This document shows positions 1-7,844 of a stretch of 37,337 nucleotides of DNA, one piece after another; the first letter of the stretch is position 1, and each line of letters opens with the position of its first letter. The notes under the pieces are model-generated. The model saw only the letters and a program-made list of their open reading frames with translations. It was not told the origin of the DNA and did not search any database. Origin of the DNA: Pirellula staleyi DSM 6068. Lineage in GTDB: Bacteria > Planctomycetota > Planctomycetia > Pirellulales > Pirellulaceae. Position numbers and translations under genes: made by a program. The stretch is taken from contig CAMBSL010000027.1 in the NCBI GenBank assembly GCA_945870455.1, positions 1 to 37,337 on the forward strand. The letters run 5' to 3'.

Positions 1-53
1 CTCCGGGTGGGCGAACGTGCTTTCTATCCAGTACCGCAAGGATCCATTTCATC

Positions 54-1412
54 GTGACAGGTTTCTTATGGAGCGACGATGCAGATGCTTTCTTTGACGA
101 CAAACCCAAGAAAGACTCGGTCGAGATCAATGCAAAACGAAGCGGCGAGTCCCCTACCAAGCCGACGCCCTCTGCCAAGCCTAAGCTCCCTACCAAGCCG
201 AAGCCCGGTGCAAGCTCGGCAGCTCCAATCAGCGTCGGGCAACTCAATGCATGGGTCAAACGCGCCATCGATGAATCCGTTCCCATGTTTTGGCTGGCCG
301 CCGAAATTGGGAACTTAAATCAATCTGCATCCGGACACGTCTACTTAACGCTCAAGGACGCGACCAGCCAGGTCTCGGCCGTACTTTGGAGATCCACCTT
401 TGAACGCCTCGGAATGGACTTGCGAGAAGGGATGGCGGTTCTCGTCCAAGGGCGAATCGACGTGTACGGCCCTCGAGGCACTTACCAAGTCATCATCAAC
501 CGCATGGAGCAGCAAGGTCTAGGGGCACTTCAAGCCGCTTTTCGCCGACTTCACGCCAAGCTCGAACAGGAAGGCCTTTTCGCCGCAGAACGCAAGAAAC
601 CCCTTCCGGAATTCCCAACGCGTATTGGTTTCGTTACCAGCCCAAGCGGAGCTGCCATTCATGACTTCACCCAGGTTCTCAAACGGCGTTGGCCGGGGGC
701 AAGCGTGCTCATCATCCCGTCGCGAGTCCAAGGCGAAGGAGCGGCAAAGGAAATTGCAGAAGGGATACGGGTCGCAGCACAAATCAGACCAACGTTGGAT
801 GTCTTGGTCGTGGGGCGAGGGGGAGGATCGCTAGAGGACCTATGGTGCTTTAACGAAGAAGTCGTTGTCCGTGCGATCGTCGCTTGCCCGTTGCCGACGA
901 TATCGGCCGTGGGGCATGAGATCGATGTTACGCTCAGCGACCTAGCCGCAGACGTTCGAGCATTGACTCCATCCGAGGCAGCCGAGCGAGTCGCGCCAAG
1001 CCGAGATGAAATCGTCGATGTTTTGTCAGGAATTCGCCAACGAATCGATACGCTGATGATGCATCGCATAATCCAAGCAGAAATGCGACTGCGGTCCGTT
1101 ATTAGCCGGCCCGTCTTTGCCTCGCCCGAGCGATCGCTCGAAACGCCAATGCAACGACTGGACGATCTTCATGAAGCGTTGGATCAAGCCATGGACGCTT
1201 CCATCCAAACGCGAGCCGAGCGGCTAGAGCGCCTATCGAGCGTCCTGGATGCAATCAGCCCGCTCAAAACGCTTGCACGAGGCTATTCCGTGACGATGGA
1301 CGCGACCACGGGCGCAGTCATTTCAAGCGTAAAACAATTGCGCCTTGGGCAAGAGATTCAAACGATACTCAACGACGGCAAAATTGTGAGCACAATCAAA
1401 TCCAAGACGTAA
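54..1412 (+). CDS. xseA: Exodeoxyribonuclease VII large subunit
   Basis: The 452-aa product is the large subunit of exonuclease VII, a cytoplasmic enzyme that degrades single-stranded DNA to acid-soluble oligonucleotides together with the small XseB subunit. After a lysine/proline-rich N-terminal extension (about residues 15-55) comes the OB-fold domain, starting near 'SVGQLNAWVKRAIDES' with 'LWRSTFERLG' inside it. The catalytic domain follows, with 'IGFVTSPSGAAIHDF', 'VVGRGGGSLEDLWCFNEE' and 'PTISAVGHEIDVTLSDLAAD', all diagnostic of XseA. A coiled, arginine-rich middle and the closing 'LARGYSV' segment match the family. No in-frame ATG precedes the OB fold, so the GTG at 54 is taken as start. 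No xseB follows; the next gene is convergent, so the small subunit must lie elsewhere or upstream. Confidence 0.95.
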   Translation: MTGFLWSDDADAFFDDKPKKDSVEINAKRSGESPTKPTPSAKPKLPTKPKPGASSAAPISVGQLNAWVKRAIDESVPMFWLAAEIGNLNQSASGHVYLTLKDATSQVSAVLWRSTFERLGMDLREGMAVLVQGRIDVYGPRGTYQVIINRMEQQGLGALQAAFRRLHAKLEQEGLFAAERKKPLPEFPTRIGFVTSPSGAAIHDFTQVLKRRWPGASVLIIPSRVQGEGAAKEIAEGIRVAAQIRPTLDVLVVGRGGGSLEDLWCFNEEVVVRAIVACPLPTISAVGHEIDVTLSDLAADVRALTPSEAAERVAPSRDEIVDVLSGIRQRIDTLMMHRIIQAEMRLRSVISRPVFASPERSLETPMQRLDDLHEALDQAMDASIQTRAERLERLSSVLDAISPLKTLARGYSVTMDATTGAVISSVKQLRLGQEIQTILNDGKIVSTIKSKT

Positions 1413-1457
1413 CTTAGCGAAAGGCAGCAATTCTACGGATGCGGCCAATCTCGAAGA

Positions 1458-2870
1458 CTACATCATGTGCTTTGCTTTGGCCTGCAGGTAGCGGTTGATC
1501 AGTGGCGAAGTCAGTGCGTCCGGAAACGCATCTACGCTCAAGACACCGCAATTTTCCAGGCGACGAATGACATCGTTTCGCCATATCAAAAGTTGTGCGG
1601 CAGCAGCACTTCGATACAAAATCGATTCGTCCATGTCCGGATTGTCCGCCGAGTCGAACACCGATCGGTCTCGAAGCAATGCAAGCACTGGCAAGTGCTT
1701 CGCTTGCAGAGTTTTCAGGTAACCCGTCACTTGAGCCGCCGATACGTCATCGATGACATTCGTGATTAGTACAACCATCGAGCGACGACGACAGTTTTTG
1801 GAAAAATGCAAAAACGCTTCGCCATAATTTGTTTGTTTCAAGGATGGGAAACGATTAAAACCGGCGTGAAGAAGTCGGTTCATTTGCGAAAGCCCACCAC
1901 GCATCGGCACGTAGGATTCGATCTTATCTGAGAAGCAAAGCATCCCAACCGAGTCACCTTGTTGCAACGCGACATAGCTCAGCATCAACACGGAATTGAG
2001 GGCATAGTCCAACAAGCTCAACCCCCGGTATTCATTTGTCATTAATCTGCCGCAATCAAGCAGGAAAACAAGCCGTTGACTTTGGTCCGTCTGAAACTGT
2101 TTGACTGTGAGCTTGTTGCGACGGGCGGTTGAGCGCCAATCGATATGTTTGTAGTTGTCGTCCTGCGAATAGTCTCTCAATCGTTCGAAATTATTATCTT
2201 GACCTGCCTTGCGCGTTTTTCGAATTCCGATCAAGCTCAACCGATTGGTGCGTGCAAGCAACGCATACTCGGCGATTTGTTTCATGTCGGGATAGACAAG
2301 CAACTCACCTGGGCAACTGCGTTTGACCACGCGGTTCCATAGACCAATTCGACTGCTGAGCCGAAGGTAGATGAATTCGAACGAAAAAGAACCTCGGCGT
2401 GTCGGGCGAATTTGGTAGTCCAAGCCCGCATGTTTGCGAGGTTTCAATACGATCGATTGCGACTCCGGATCCGCAAGCAAGCCTTCAGGCAGATCGTCAC
2501 GAATCTCGATGATTTGAGTGTTAGTGCTGCGATTGTCGACACTCAGTGTGACCTCGTGCGTGCCACCAAGCGATGCGCTGCGCAGCATGTGCCGCTCGAC
2601 GCTCAGTCCGCTTGGACCGGTGATCGTCAATAGATCCAAAACAACAATCGAAAGAGCAACAAGATCAAAAACCACCATGAAGTAGATAAAGAGCGGCGTC
2701 GCCAGAATGAAGAGGCTGAGCAGGCATAAAGGCAACAATAGCCAAAGCCAACGTGTCGTTGGGAAAATCCGCCACCCAAATGCCAATATGAGCAACGGAG
2801 AGGCTAACACGATCAGCCCGATCCACGGTGCCCAAAAAAGATATGTCCCAACGGAATCGTAAATGGACAT
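1458..2870 (-). CDS. DUF58 domain protein (MoxR-associated)
   Basis: A 470-aa membrane-anchored DUF58 protein. Two hydrophobic segments lie within the first 80 residues (around 'WIGLIVLASPLLILAFGW' and 'WLWLLLPLCLLSLFILATPL'). A beta-rich region follows, then the DUF58 core 'RDYSQDDNYKHIDWRSTARR' and a von Willebrand A-like 'LVFLLDCGRLM' strand. It starts three bases after the stop of the upstream MoxR ATPase gene, so the two are very probably translationally coupled. The MoxR/DUF58 pair is widespread; the ATPase is thought to act as a chaperone for assembly of proteins or complexes that include the VWA/DUF58 partner. The exact substrate cannot be told from sequence. Confidence 0.9.
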   Translation of the reverse strand: MSIYDSVGTYLFWAPWIGLIVLASPLLILAFGWRIFPTTRWLWLLLPLCLLSLFILATPLFIYFMVVFDLVALSIVVLDLLTITGPSGLSVERHMLRSASLGGTHEVTLSVDNRSTNTQIIEIRDDLPEGLLADPESQSIVLKPRKHAGLDYQIRPTRRGSFSFEFIYLRLSSRIGLWNRVVKRSCPGELLVYPDMKQIAEYALLARTNRLSLIGIRKTRKAGQDNNFERLRDYSQDDNYKHIDWRSTARRNKLTVKQFQTDQSQRLVFLLDCGRLMTNEYRGLSLLDYALNSVLMLSYVALQQGDSVGMLCFSDKIESYVPMRGGLSQMNRLLHAGFNRFPSLKQTNYGEAFLHFSKNCRRRSMVVLITNVIDDVSAAQVTGYLKTLQAKHLPVLALLRDRSVFDSADNPDMDESILYRSAAAAQLLIWRNDVIRRLENCGVLSVDAFPDALTSPLINRYLQAKAKHMM

Positions 2871-2873
2871 GGC

Positions 2874-3890
2874 TTAGCTTCGTGGTACTTCGATACTTCT
2901 CAAAAGGGACGTTAATTCTTGATCGACTTTGAGACCTTCGACCTCCGCCTCTGCCGACATGACGACGCGATGCCTCAGCGCGGGCAATGCAAGTTCCGCC
3001 ACATCATCAGGTACCGCAAAGTCACGTCCTCGAAACGCAGCCAAAGTTCGAGCCCCTTGAATGATCGACAAGCCCGCTCGTGGAGAAGCCCCCATATGAA
3101 AGGTTGGCCAATTGCGAGTGGCTCGGACAATGCGATTAACATAGGACAATAATTTTGGATCAATGCGAACCTTCGCATTCTCCTTGATCATTTGCGAAAT
3201 CTGTTCGGCGTTGGACACAACAGCGACTTGTTCCTCCAGAAGCGAAGAGAAATCGATTTGCTTGGAATGCATCTCCAGGACACGGGCCTCTTCCGCTTCG
3301 TCAGGGTAAGAGACCATGGCTTTAAACATGAATCGATCGAGTTGTGCTTCGGGCAGCGAATAGGTTCCATCGCTTTCGATCGGGTTTTGGGTTGCCATCA
3401 CCAAAAAAGGGCGAGGGACATGGTGACTGACGCCATCGATCGTCACGCGAAACTCTTGCATGATCTCTAGCAAGGCTGCGTGTGTCTTGGCTGGCGAACG
3501 ATTGATTTCGTCGGCAAGCAGAAACTGGGTGAAAACAGGTCCAGGTCGAAATCGAAAATCCTGTGTCTTGAGATCGAGCACAGGAGCGCCGGTAATGTCG
3601 GACGGCATCAAGTCGGCCGTGAATTGGATTCGACCGAATTTGCAACCCAACACACGTCCTAGCGTGCGAACAAACAGAGTCTTGCCAAGCCCCGGGACTC
3701 CTTCGATCAAAACGTGGCCACCGGAGAAAAGAGCCACCAGCGAAGTTAAGACCAGCTCGTCTTGCCCCACAAAAACTTTGCTTATTTCTTGAGTCGCTTT
3801 CTCAAATAGCTCTCGCGTGCTTTGAACGTGCGCAGGCGCGGGAACGATCGAGGCGGTGTTAACTGCTGGCGATGAAGTAATTTCAGACAT
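2874..3890 (-). CDS. MoxR-family AAA+ ATPase
   Basis: A 338-aa AAA+ ATPase of the MoxR/RavA group. Visible motifs are Walker A 'GVPGLGKTLFVRTLGR', Walker B 'LLADEINRSPAKTHAALLE', sensor 1 'VMATQNPIESDGTYSLPEAQLDRF' (shown in part) and a C-terminal lid with 'GASPRAGLSIIQGAR'. I chose the ATG at 3890 (MSEITSSPAV...) because the reading frame upstream to 3923 begins only with TTG and adds eleven unconserved residues. The DUF58 gene follows after three bases. The upstream neighbour on the same strand (UbiA) is 215 bases away, across a palindromic repeat, so this pair probably has its own promoter. Confidence 0.93.
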   Translation of the reverse strand: MSEITSSPAVNTASIVPAPAHVQSTRELFEKATQEISKVFVGQDELVLTSLVALFSGGHVLIEGVPGLGKTLFVRTLGRVLGCKFGRIQFTADLMPSDITGAPVLDLKTQDFRFRPGPVFTQFLLADEINRSPAKTHAALLEIMQEFRVTIDGVSHHVPRPFLVMATQNPIESDGTYSLPEAQLDRFMFKAMVSYPDEAEEARVLEMHSKQIDFSSLLEEQVAVVSNAEQISQMIKENAKVRIDPKLLSYVNRIVRATRNWPTFHMGASPRAGLSIIQGARTLAAFRGRDFAVPDDVAELALPALRHRVVMSAEAEVEGLKVDQELTSLLRSIEVPRS

Positions 3891-4015
3891 GAAAACAAGC
3901 GAAAGGAGTGATAAACGGTTCAAAAAGCGATTCTCATGATAACCGGCGGTCGAGAGTGTATGTTTTCATTAGACTGCGAATTTTTGAATTGCCCACTTTT
4001 TGGCGGCAGTTTGAC

Positions 4016-4069
4016 AACCCGACGCGTAAGCGAGGTATTGCAGCCGGCTCCTCGCTTACGTTTCGGGTT
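4016..4069. repeat. Dispersed palindromic repeat, copy 1
   Basis: Two 20-base arms (4016-4035 and 4050-4069) are inverted copies of each other with 18 of 20 positions matching, separated by 14 bases. A second copy of the same element with the same loop-side sequence lies at 28780-28834. It sits between the MoxR and UbiA genes and could fold into a hairpin in RNA. Nothing else is seen in the rest of the 3891-4104 gap. Confidence 0.85.
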
Positions 4070-4104
4070 ACCAATTCACAGCCTAGGAGCGAAAGGCGAC
4101 GAAT

Positions 4105-5127
4105 CTAAGTCATCCGAAAGACCCTGGCCAGCGCCAAGGTTGGAATCGCTAGGCCACACACGATCATTCCCGGTGTGCTACCCGCAAACTGCAACGCTAT
4201 CGCAGCATCCAAAAAGATGATACTCAAAATCGCTTGTTTTATCGCCGGAATCAAGGTCCCGACTCCAGGATCTCGAACCGAAAGGACGGCACGTCGAAGC
4301 CACGGCACCATGAGCAAGCCAATCAAGATCGGGTAAAGGCTCCTCGGATCAAGTCGCAGCGCTCGGTCCCTAGCCCACAACGGACCCCTAGCCCACAACG
4401 GACCCCTAGCCCACAACGGACAGAGAGAAATAGCCACAATTCCTAGAACGCTGATCATCCATGCGATGGCCAATCGCGTTGACGACTGGTCTACTAGCGA
4501 TTCTCTGCGGGCGGCAAGCGTAATTCCCATCACGAATCCGACGTGCCCAAATACCGCAACTGCGATGACGATCCAATCCGAGTCACTCGGCCAAACAAGG
4601 CACCAGCCGAGTGAAATCCCAAGAAGCAAATTGAGTCCTCGACACATCCCCATTAGCAGCGGTCCAAAAATGGTTGCCTTGAGTCTGCTGTCGTAGGCGG
4701 CGATCACCATCGCCAATAGCGAACCGATTCCAACCACCAACCATTTGCTTGGGTTGCGAGTGGATGTATCGCTCGGGTCAGGTAATAAATAAGAGGATAC
4801 TCCAGCCAGGAGTACTCCCGTGAACAATAGCACCCACCCTGCGATCGCCGCAGTTTGAATGTCGATGCGACCATCTACGAGGGGTCCCTTGCGACGTTGA
4901 ATTCGGTCTGCTTCGATATCGTGGACATCGTTTAGCACCATTCCGGCCCAATACAAGCAGACCGATGCCGAGCACATCAACAGAAGCGATACTGCGATTC
5001 CATCGATTGCATCGATTGCAAACCAAGGGCCTACAGCAATCGAAAAGCCTGCGAGCACATCGGCGCAAGCGGTTAGTGTATTTGGAACACGAACCAGTTG
5101 AGCCCACGCGCGAATGCGAGTGTGCAT
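4105..5127 (-). CDS. UbiA-family prenyltransferase (EboC-like?)
   Basis: A 340-aa integral membrane protein with about eight hydrophobic segments. The UbiA signature NDxxDxxxD is present at about residues 66-74 (NDVHDIEAD), followed by 'RKGPLVDGRI'; the second acidic site is represented by 'AAYDSRLKATIFGPLLMG' near residue 143. UbiA enzymes transfer polyprenyl groups to aromatic or other acceptors in the membrane. The N-terminal 'LVRVPNTLTACADVLAGF' resembles the EboC branch, but this is only an impression. Residues about 238-253 are a tandem GPLWAR repeat encoded by 18-bp DNA repeats, which looks like a recent expansion in a cytoplasmic or periplasmic loop. It starts 10 bases after the FGE-like gene stops, so the two probably form an operon. 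Confidence 0.85.
   Translation of the reverse strand: MHTRIRAWAQLVRVPNTLTACADVLAGFSIAVGPWFAIDAIDGIAVSLLLMCSASVCLYWAGMVLNDVHDIEADRIQRRKGPLVDGRIDIQTAAIAGWVLLFTGVLLAGVSSYLLPDPSDTSTRNPSKWLVVGIGSLLAMVIAAYDSRLKATIFGPLLMGMCRGLNLLLGISLGWCLVWPSDSDWIVIAVAVFGHVGFVMGITLAARRESLVDQSSTRLAIAWMISVLGIVAISLCPLWARGPLWARGPLWARDRALRLDPRSLYPILIGLLMVPWLRRAVLSVRDPGVGTLIPAIKQAILSIIFLDAAIALQFAGSTPGMIVCGLAIPTLALARVFRMT
4368..4421. repeat. Three perfect 18-bp tandem repeats inside the UbiA gene
   Basis: The unit ccctagcccacaacggac occurs three times without a mismatch (4368-4385, 4386-4403, 4404-4421). Because 18 is a multiple of three, copy-number change adds or removes the hexapeptide GPLWAR without breaking the UbiA frame. 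Confidence 0.97.
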
Positions 5128-5137
5128 GATATTCAGC

Positions 5138-6346
5138 TTATTTCTTGCGTTGGAATTCCTTGACCAACTCTGGAACCGAAATCCCTTGTGCTCCGCGTCC
5201 CTCGGTCAACCGAGCGTTAACATCTTCGCGAATCGTTTCCACATCAATTTCCCAGAATTTGGTAAGCATTTCTTTCGAGAGAGGCGTTGCTGACCGAACA
5301 AGTCTCATTCCAACCATGCGAGCAGGATCCGATGTGTACCACCATGGACTCAATGGAACGTTTGGATCTTCGATCTTCCAGTCTTCATCGACGGAACCCA
5401 TTCGAACAGCGGATCGAACCCGTTCTGCCGAGTCTTGCCAGCCCCCGCCCCGCACGCAGCGCGAGTCCGCTTCGGTGGGCCAGTGTGTGCCAGCTAGACC
5501 AGCGAAGGATTTGCCGCCTAGATCCCCAAAGCCTTTTGAGGAGAACTGGTCTATGGTCCATTCCCAAACATTACCGTGCATGTCGTGCAAGCCAAATGCG
5601 TTGGGGGCTTTGCTACCAACTTTGGCGGAACCCATTCCAGCGTTTTCCGAGTAGATCGCATACTTATCCAATTCCTCTACTTTATCTCCGAAGCAGTAGG
5701 CGGACTTGGAACCGGCGCGAGCAGCATACTCCCATTCCGCTTCGGTTGGGAGACGATACTGAACCCCTGTCAGGCCGCTCAACCATTTTGTGTATTGTTT
5801 GGCAGCGTATTGAGTCATTGTCACAGCGGGCTGTTGCGGGTCGTCACCATGCTCATAGGTATGGCTAGGATCGTAAAGCGGTGTTGGTACGGTCACCGCA
5901 TCGACTCCATTCGATTCCGTTACTTGTCGAATACCAGAAGAGGAGAGGTCTTTAAACACTCGGTAGCAACGCATGAACGTTTGGTACTCGGCCCAGGTCA
6001 ACTCGGTTTTCGCCATCCAAAATGGTTCGAGTTGGACGTTGAATTGGGGGCCCTCGTCTTCGCTGTGCCCCACCTCGCTTGCGGGTGAACCTATCTCGAC
6101 ACTCCCGCCAGGAACAGGAATCATTTCGAATTTAATGTTGGTGCGCTCTAATGATTCTGTGTAGGGAACCATGTACCCCCCTTTGCCATCGAGAAGAGTC
6201 ACGAATGGGCCGCTCTCCGGCTTGGTTCGGCTTATTCCAGGCAACTCCTTAGCTGTCGTCTCTTGCGCCTCGGTTGGTGCAGTGAGCATCGAGACCCAAA
6301 GCAAGCTGCAGCATAGGCAATGCAGCGAAGATATGCGGGATTTCAT
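5138..6346 (-). CDS. Secreted formylglycine-generating-enzyme-like (SUMF1 domain) protein
   Basis: The product, 402 aa from the ATG at 6346, begins with a signal peptide (basic start, hydrophobic stretch, 'APTEAQE'), so I prefer this start to the frame opening at 6526. The rest is an FGE-sulfatase domain: 'MIPVPGGSVEIGSP', 'LTWAEYQTFM', 'YRLPTEAEWEYAARAG', 'NAFGLHDMHGNVWEWT' and 'CVRGGGWQDSAERVRSAVR'. In true FGEs the RGGS segment carries two copper-binding/catalytic cysteines (RGGSYLCxxxxC); here the matching positions are not cysteine, so it probably does not convert sulfatase cysteine to formylglycine. Many planctomycete paralogues of this fold have unknown roles in the periplasm. The UbiA gene follows 10 bases downstream. 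Confidence 0.9.
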   Translation of the reverse strand: MKSRISSLHCLCCSLLWVSMLTAPTEAQETTAKELPGISRTKPESGPFVTLLDGKGGYMVPYTESLERTNIKFEMIPVPGGSVEIGSPASEVGHSEDEGPQFNVQLEPFWMAKTELTWAEYQTFMRCYRVFKDLSSSGIRQVTESNGVDAVTVPTPLYDPSHTYEHGDDPQQPAVTMTQYAAKQYTKWLSGLTGVQYRLPTEAEWEYAARAGSKSAYCFGDKVEELDKYAIYSENAGMGSAKVGSKAPNAFGLHDMHGNVWEWTIDQFSSKGFGDLGGKSFAGLAGTHWPTEADSRCVRGGGWQDSAERVRSAVRMGSVDEDWKIEDPNVPLSPWWYTSDPARMVGMRLVRSATPLSKEMLTKFWEIDVETIREDVNARLTEGRGAQGISVPELVKEFQRKK

Positions 6347-6650
6347 ACTTTGATCGTTGAGAGTAAGAGGAACCAATTCAAGGTCATTTAGAGTAACCGG
6401 AAACTGCCAGAAAGCAAAATGGGGAATCCGAGCGAATGAGTGTTTAGGTTGAGAACTTAAGTCCATACCGGTCAGTACAATGGGTTCCTCGAGTCCGTTT
6501 TGACGGTTTTTTCGTAGTGGAGTCAACGCGAATCATGATAATCGTTCGAGAAGTGGGGACCGAGGACCTTGTCACGGTTTGGGTAACGTAAGAATGTCGC
6601 CATGACTTCGTGCGTCTGAGGTTTGGTACAAAAAAAGCCATAGGTAGATC

Positions 6651-6989
6651 ATGCGATTGTTTGAAGGTACTCCGTTTGACATTCCACCCAAGTGCGATCT
6701 TTGCGGCCGACTTGATAGCGAATGCATTTGTTCGGCCAAAATGAAAGCAAGAGTTGCTCCCGAAAAGCAGATTGCCACATTGCGACTCGAAAAACGCAAA
6801 AAAGGTAAAACCGTAACAGTCATTTGCGGGTTGACCGACGTGGCAAATGACTTACCCGAGGTGCTGACCAAATTGAAAAATGCATGCGGTGCTGGTGGAA
6901 CGATCGAAGGGGATTCGCTAGAAATCCAAGGGGATCATCTTAGGAGAATTCGCGAGCAACTCACCCAAATTGGCTACAGGGTCAAGTAG
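6651..6989 (+). CDS. Translation initiation factor eIF1/SUI1-family protein (YciH-like)
   Basis: A 112-aa protein of the SUI1/YciH family. The C-terminal half carries the SUI1 core with 'KRKKGKTVTVICGL', 'LPEVLTKLKNACGAGG' and 'EIQGDHLRRIREQL', which follows the family pattern R.gK.vT.i.Gl ... lk...g.GG... iqGd. YciH-type proteins bind the 30S subunit and affect initiation fidelity. The N-terminal part contains a four-cysteine cluster, CDLCGRLDSECIC at about residues 15-27, which may bind a metal. It stands alone between divergently oriented neighbours. Confidence 0.88.
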   Translation: MRLFEGTPFDIPPKCDLCGRLDSECICSAKMKARVAPEKQIATLRLEKRKKGKTVTVICGLTDVANDLPEVLTKLKNACGAGGTIEGDSLEIQGDHLRRIREQLTQIGYRVK

Positions 6990-7158
6990 CCCCCTGCGAG
7001 CGAGAATAGTGCAACGACTGATTTTGCTAAGACTCCAGCAATTGTTTCCAAGCAATGCGCCGCTGGAACGAATGAAACGATGCCCGCGTACCTGTTCCCG
7101 CGGTCTCGATTGAATGTTAGCCGAGCTCGTTCAAGTTTAGAGATATTCCCCCGTTTCC

Positions 7159-7178
7159 CCGAAGTCTCACGACTTCGG
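7159..7178. repeat. Perfect 8-bp stem hairpin (ccgaagtc / gacttcgg)
   Basis: The arms 7159-7166 and 7171-7178 are perfect inverted copies around a tcac loop. The hairpin lies 170 bases after the SUI1-like gene and 67 before the next gene and has no T run, so it is more likely a small palindromic repeat than an intrinsic terminator. The rest of the 6990-7244 gap shows nothing else. Confidence 0.7.
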
Positions 7179-7244
7179 CTGCAGATAGTGTGAGTCGCTT
7201 GTCCGACTCGATATTTTTATGTTTCAAAAGGCAAGTGACAAACG

Positions 7245-7634
7245 ATGAAAAGAAATTTACGAGAGTGGTTACCAACGGCGCTGTTGTCTGGACTTCTCGT
7301 TGGTGTGGCAATTGCCAGCAATTGGCGAATATTATCACCATCGAGTTCGCCAAATACGCAAGACGATGTTATGCTCGCGGAAGAGCCCATGGAATCGATA
7401 GCGTTGCCAGAAATACGAACGGTTAGAAAACAGCCTCGGCCGTCAGAAGCTCCCGGAGCTCACTCACTTTCCGCATTGCCAACCCCCGTAGAAATAACAA
7501 CGAACGCTGCGATCGACGAACAACAAGCAATATCGGATGAACAACGCCGCAAGCGTGAATTGGAAAGACGTGAGCGACTGAAGCCCAAGGCAAGGTACAT
7601 AGAACGAATACCTTCACCCTCGCTTGATGGTTGA
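7245..7634 (+). CDS. Small membrane-anchored protein of unknown function
   Basis: I do not recognise this 129-aa product. It has a basic N-terminus and one hydrophobic segment ('LPTALLSGLLVGVAIASNW', about residues 9-27) that would anchor it in the inner membrane. A proline-rich linker follows, then a highly charged Arg/Glu helix ('DEQRRKRELERRERLKPK') likely to form a coiled coil. The stop codon lies inside the first unit of an 18-bp tandem repeat, so the present C-terminus (…SPSLDG) may have been set by repeat expansion. No SD-like sequence is evident. It is followed by the MFS gene 210 bases downstream. Confidence 0.6.
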   Translation: MKRNLREWLPTALLSGLLVGVAIASNWRILSPSSSPNTQDDVMLAEEPMESIALPEIRTVRKQPRPSEAPGAHSLSALPTPVEITTNAAIDEQQAISDEQRRKRELERRERLKPKARYIERIPSPSLDG

Positions 7635-7694
7635 ACACTGCTTGATGGTTGAACACTGCTTGATGGTTGATCACTGCTTGATGGTTGATCACTG
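7623..7694. repeat. Four 18-bp tandem repeats at a gene end
   Basis: The unit cttgatggttgaacactg occurs at 7623, 7641, 7659 and 7677; the last two carry a single a-to-t change. The first unit supplies the TGA stop of the small membrane-anchored protein. Confidence 0.97.
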
Positions 7695-7844
7695 GGGACA
7701 AGCCGGACGCCCTCAAACCGCGTTCGACACTGTAATTGATCGAACTGTGTTACGGTCCATTGCACTAGAATGGGATTGCGTCCATTCTATGGTGGCCCCC
7801 AACTTAGACGTGAAGCAAGATTCACGTAAGCGGAAGATATTGCA

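Noticed and set aside
659-1069. Antisense open frame inside xseA
   Set aside because: Shadow of xseA codon use; no start signal or family.
7623-7694. CRISPR-like array
   Set aside because: Units are 18 bp, directly adjacent, with no spacers; there are no cas genes.
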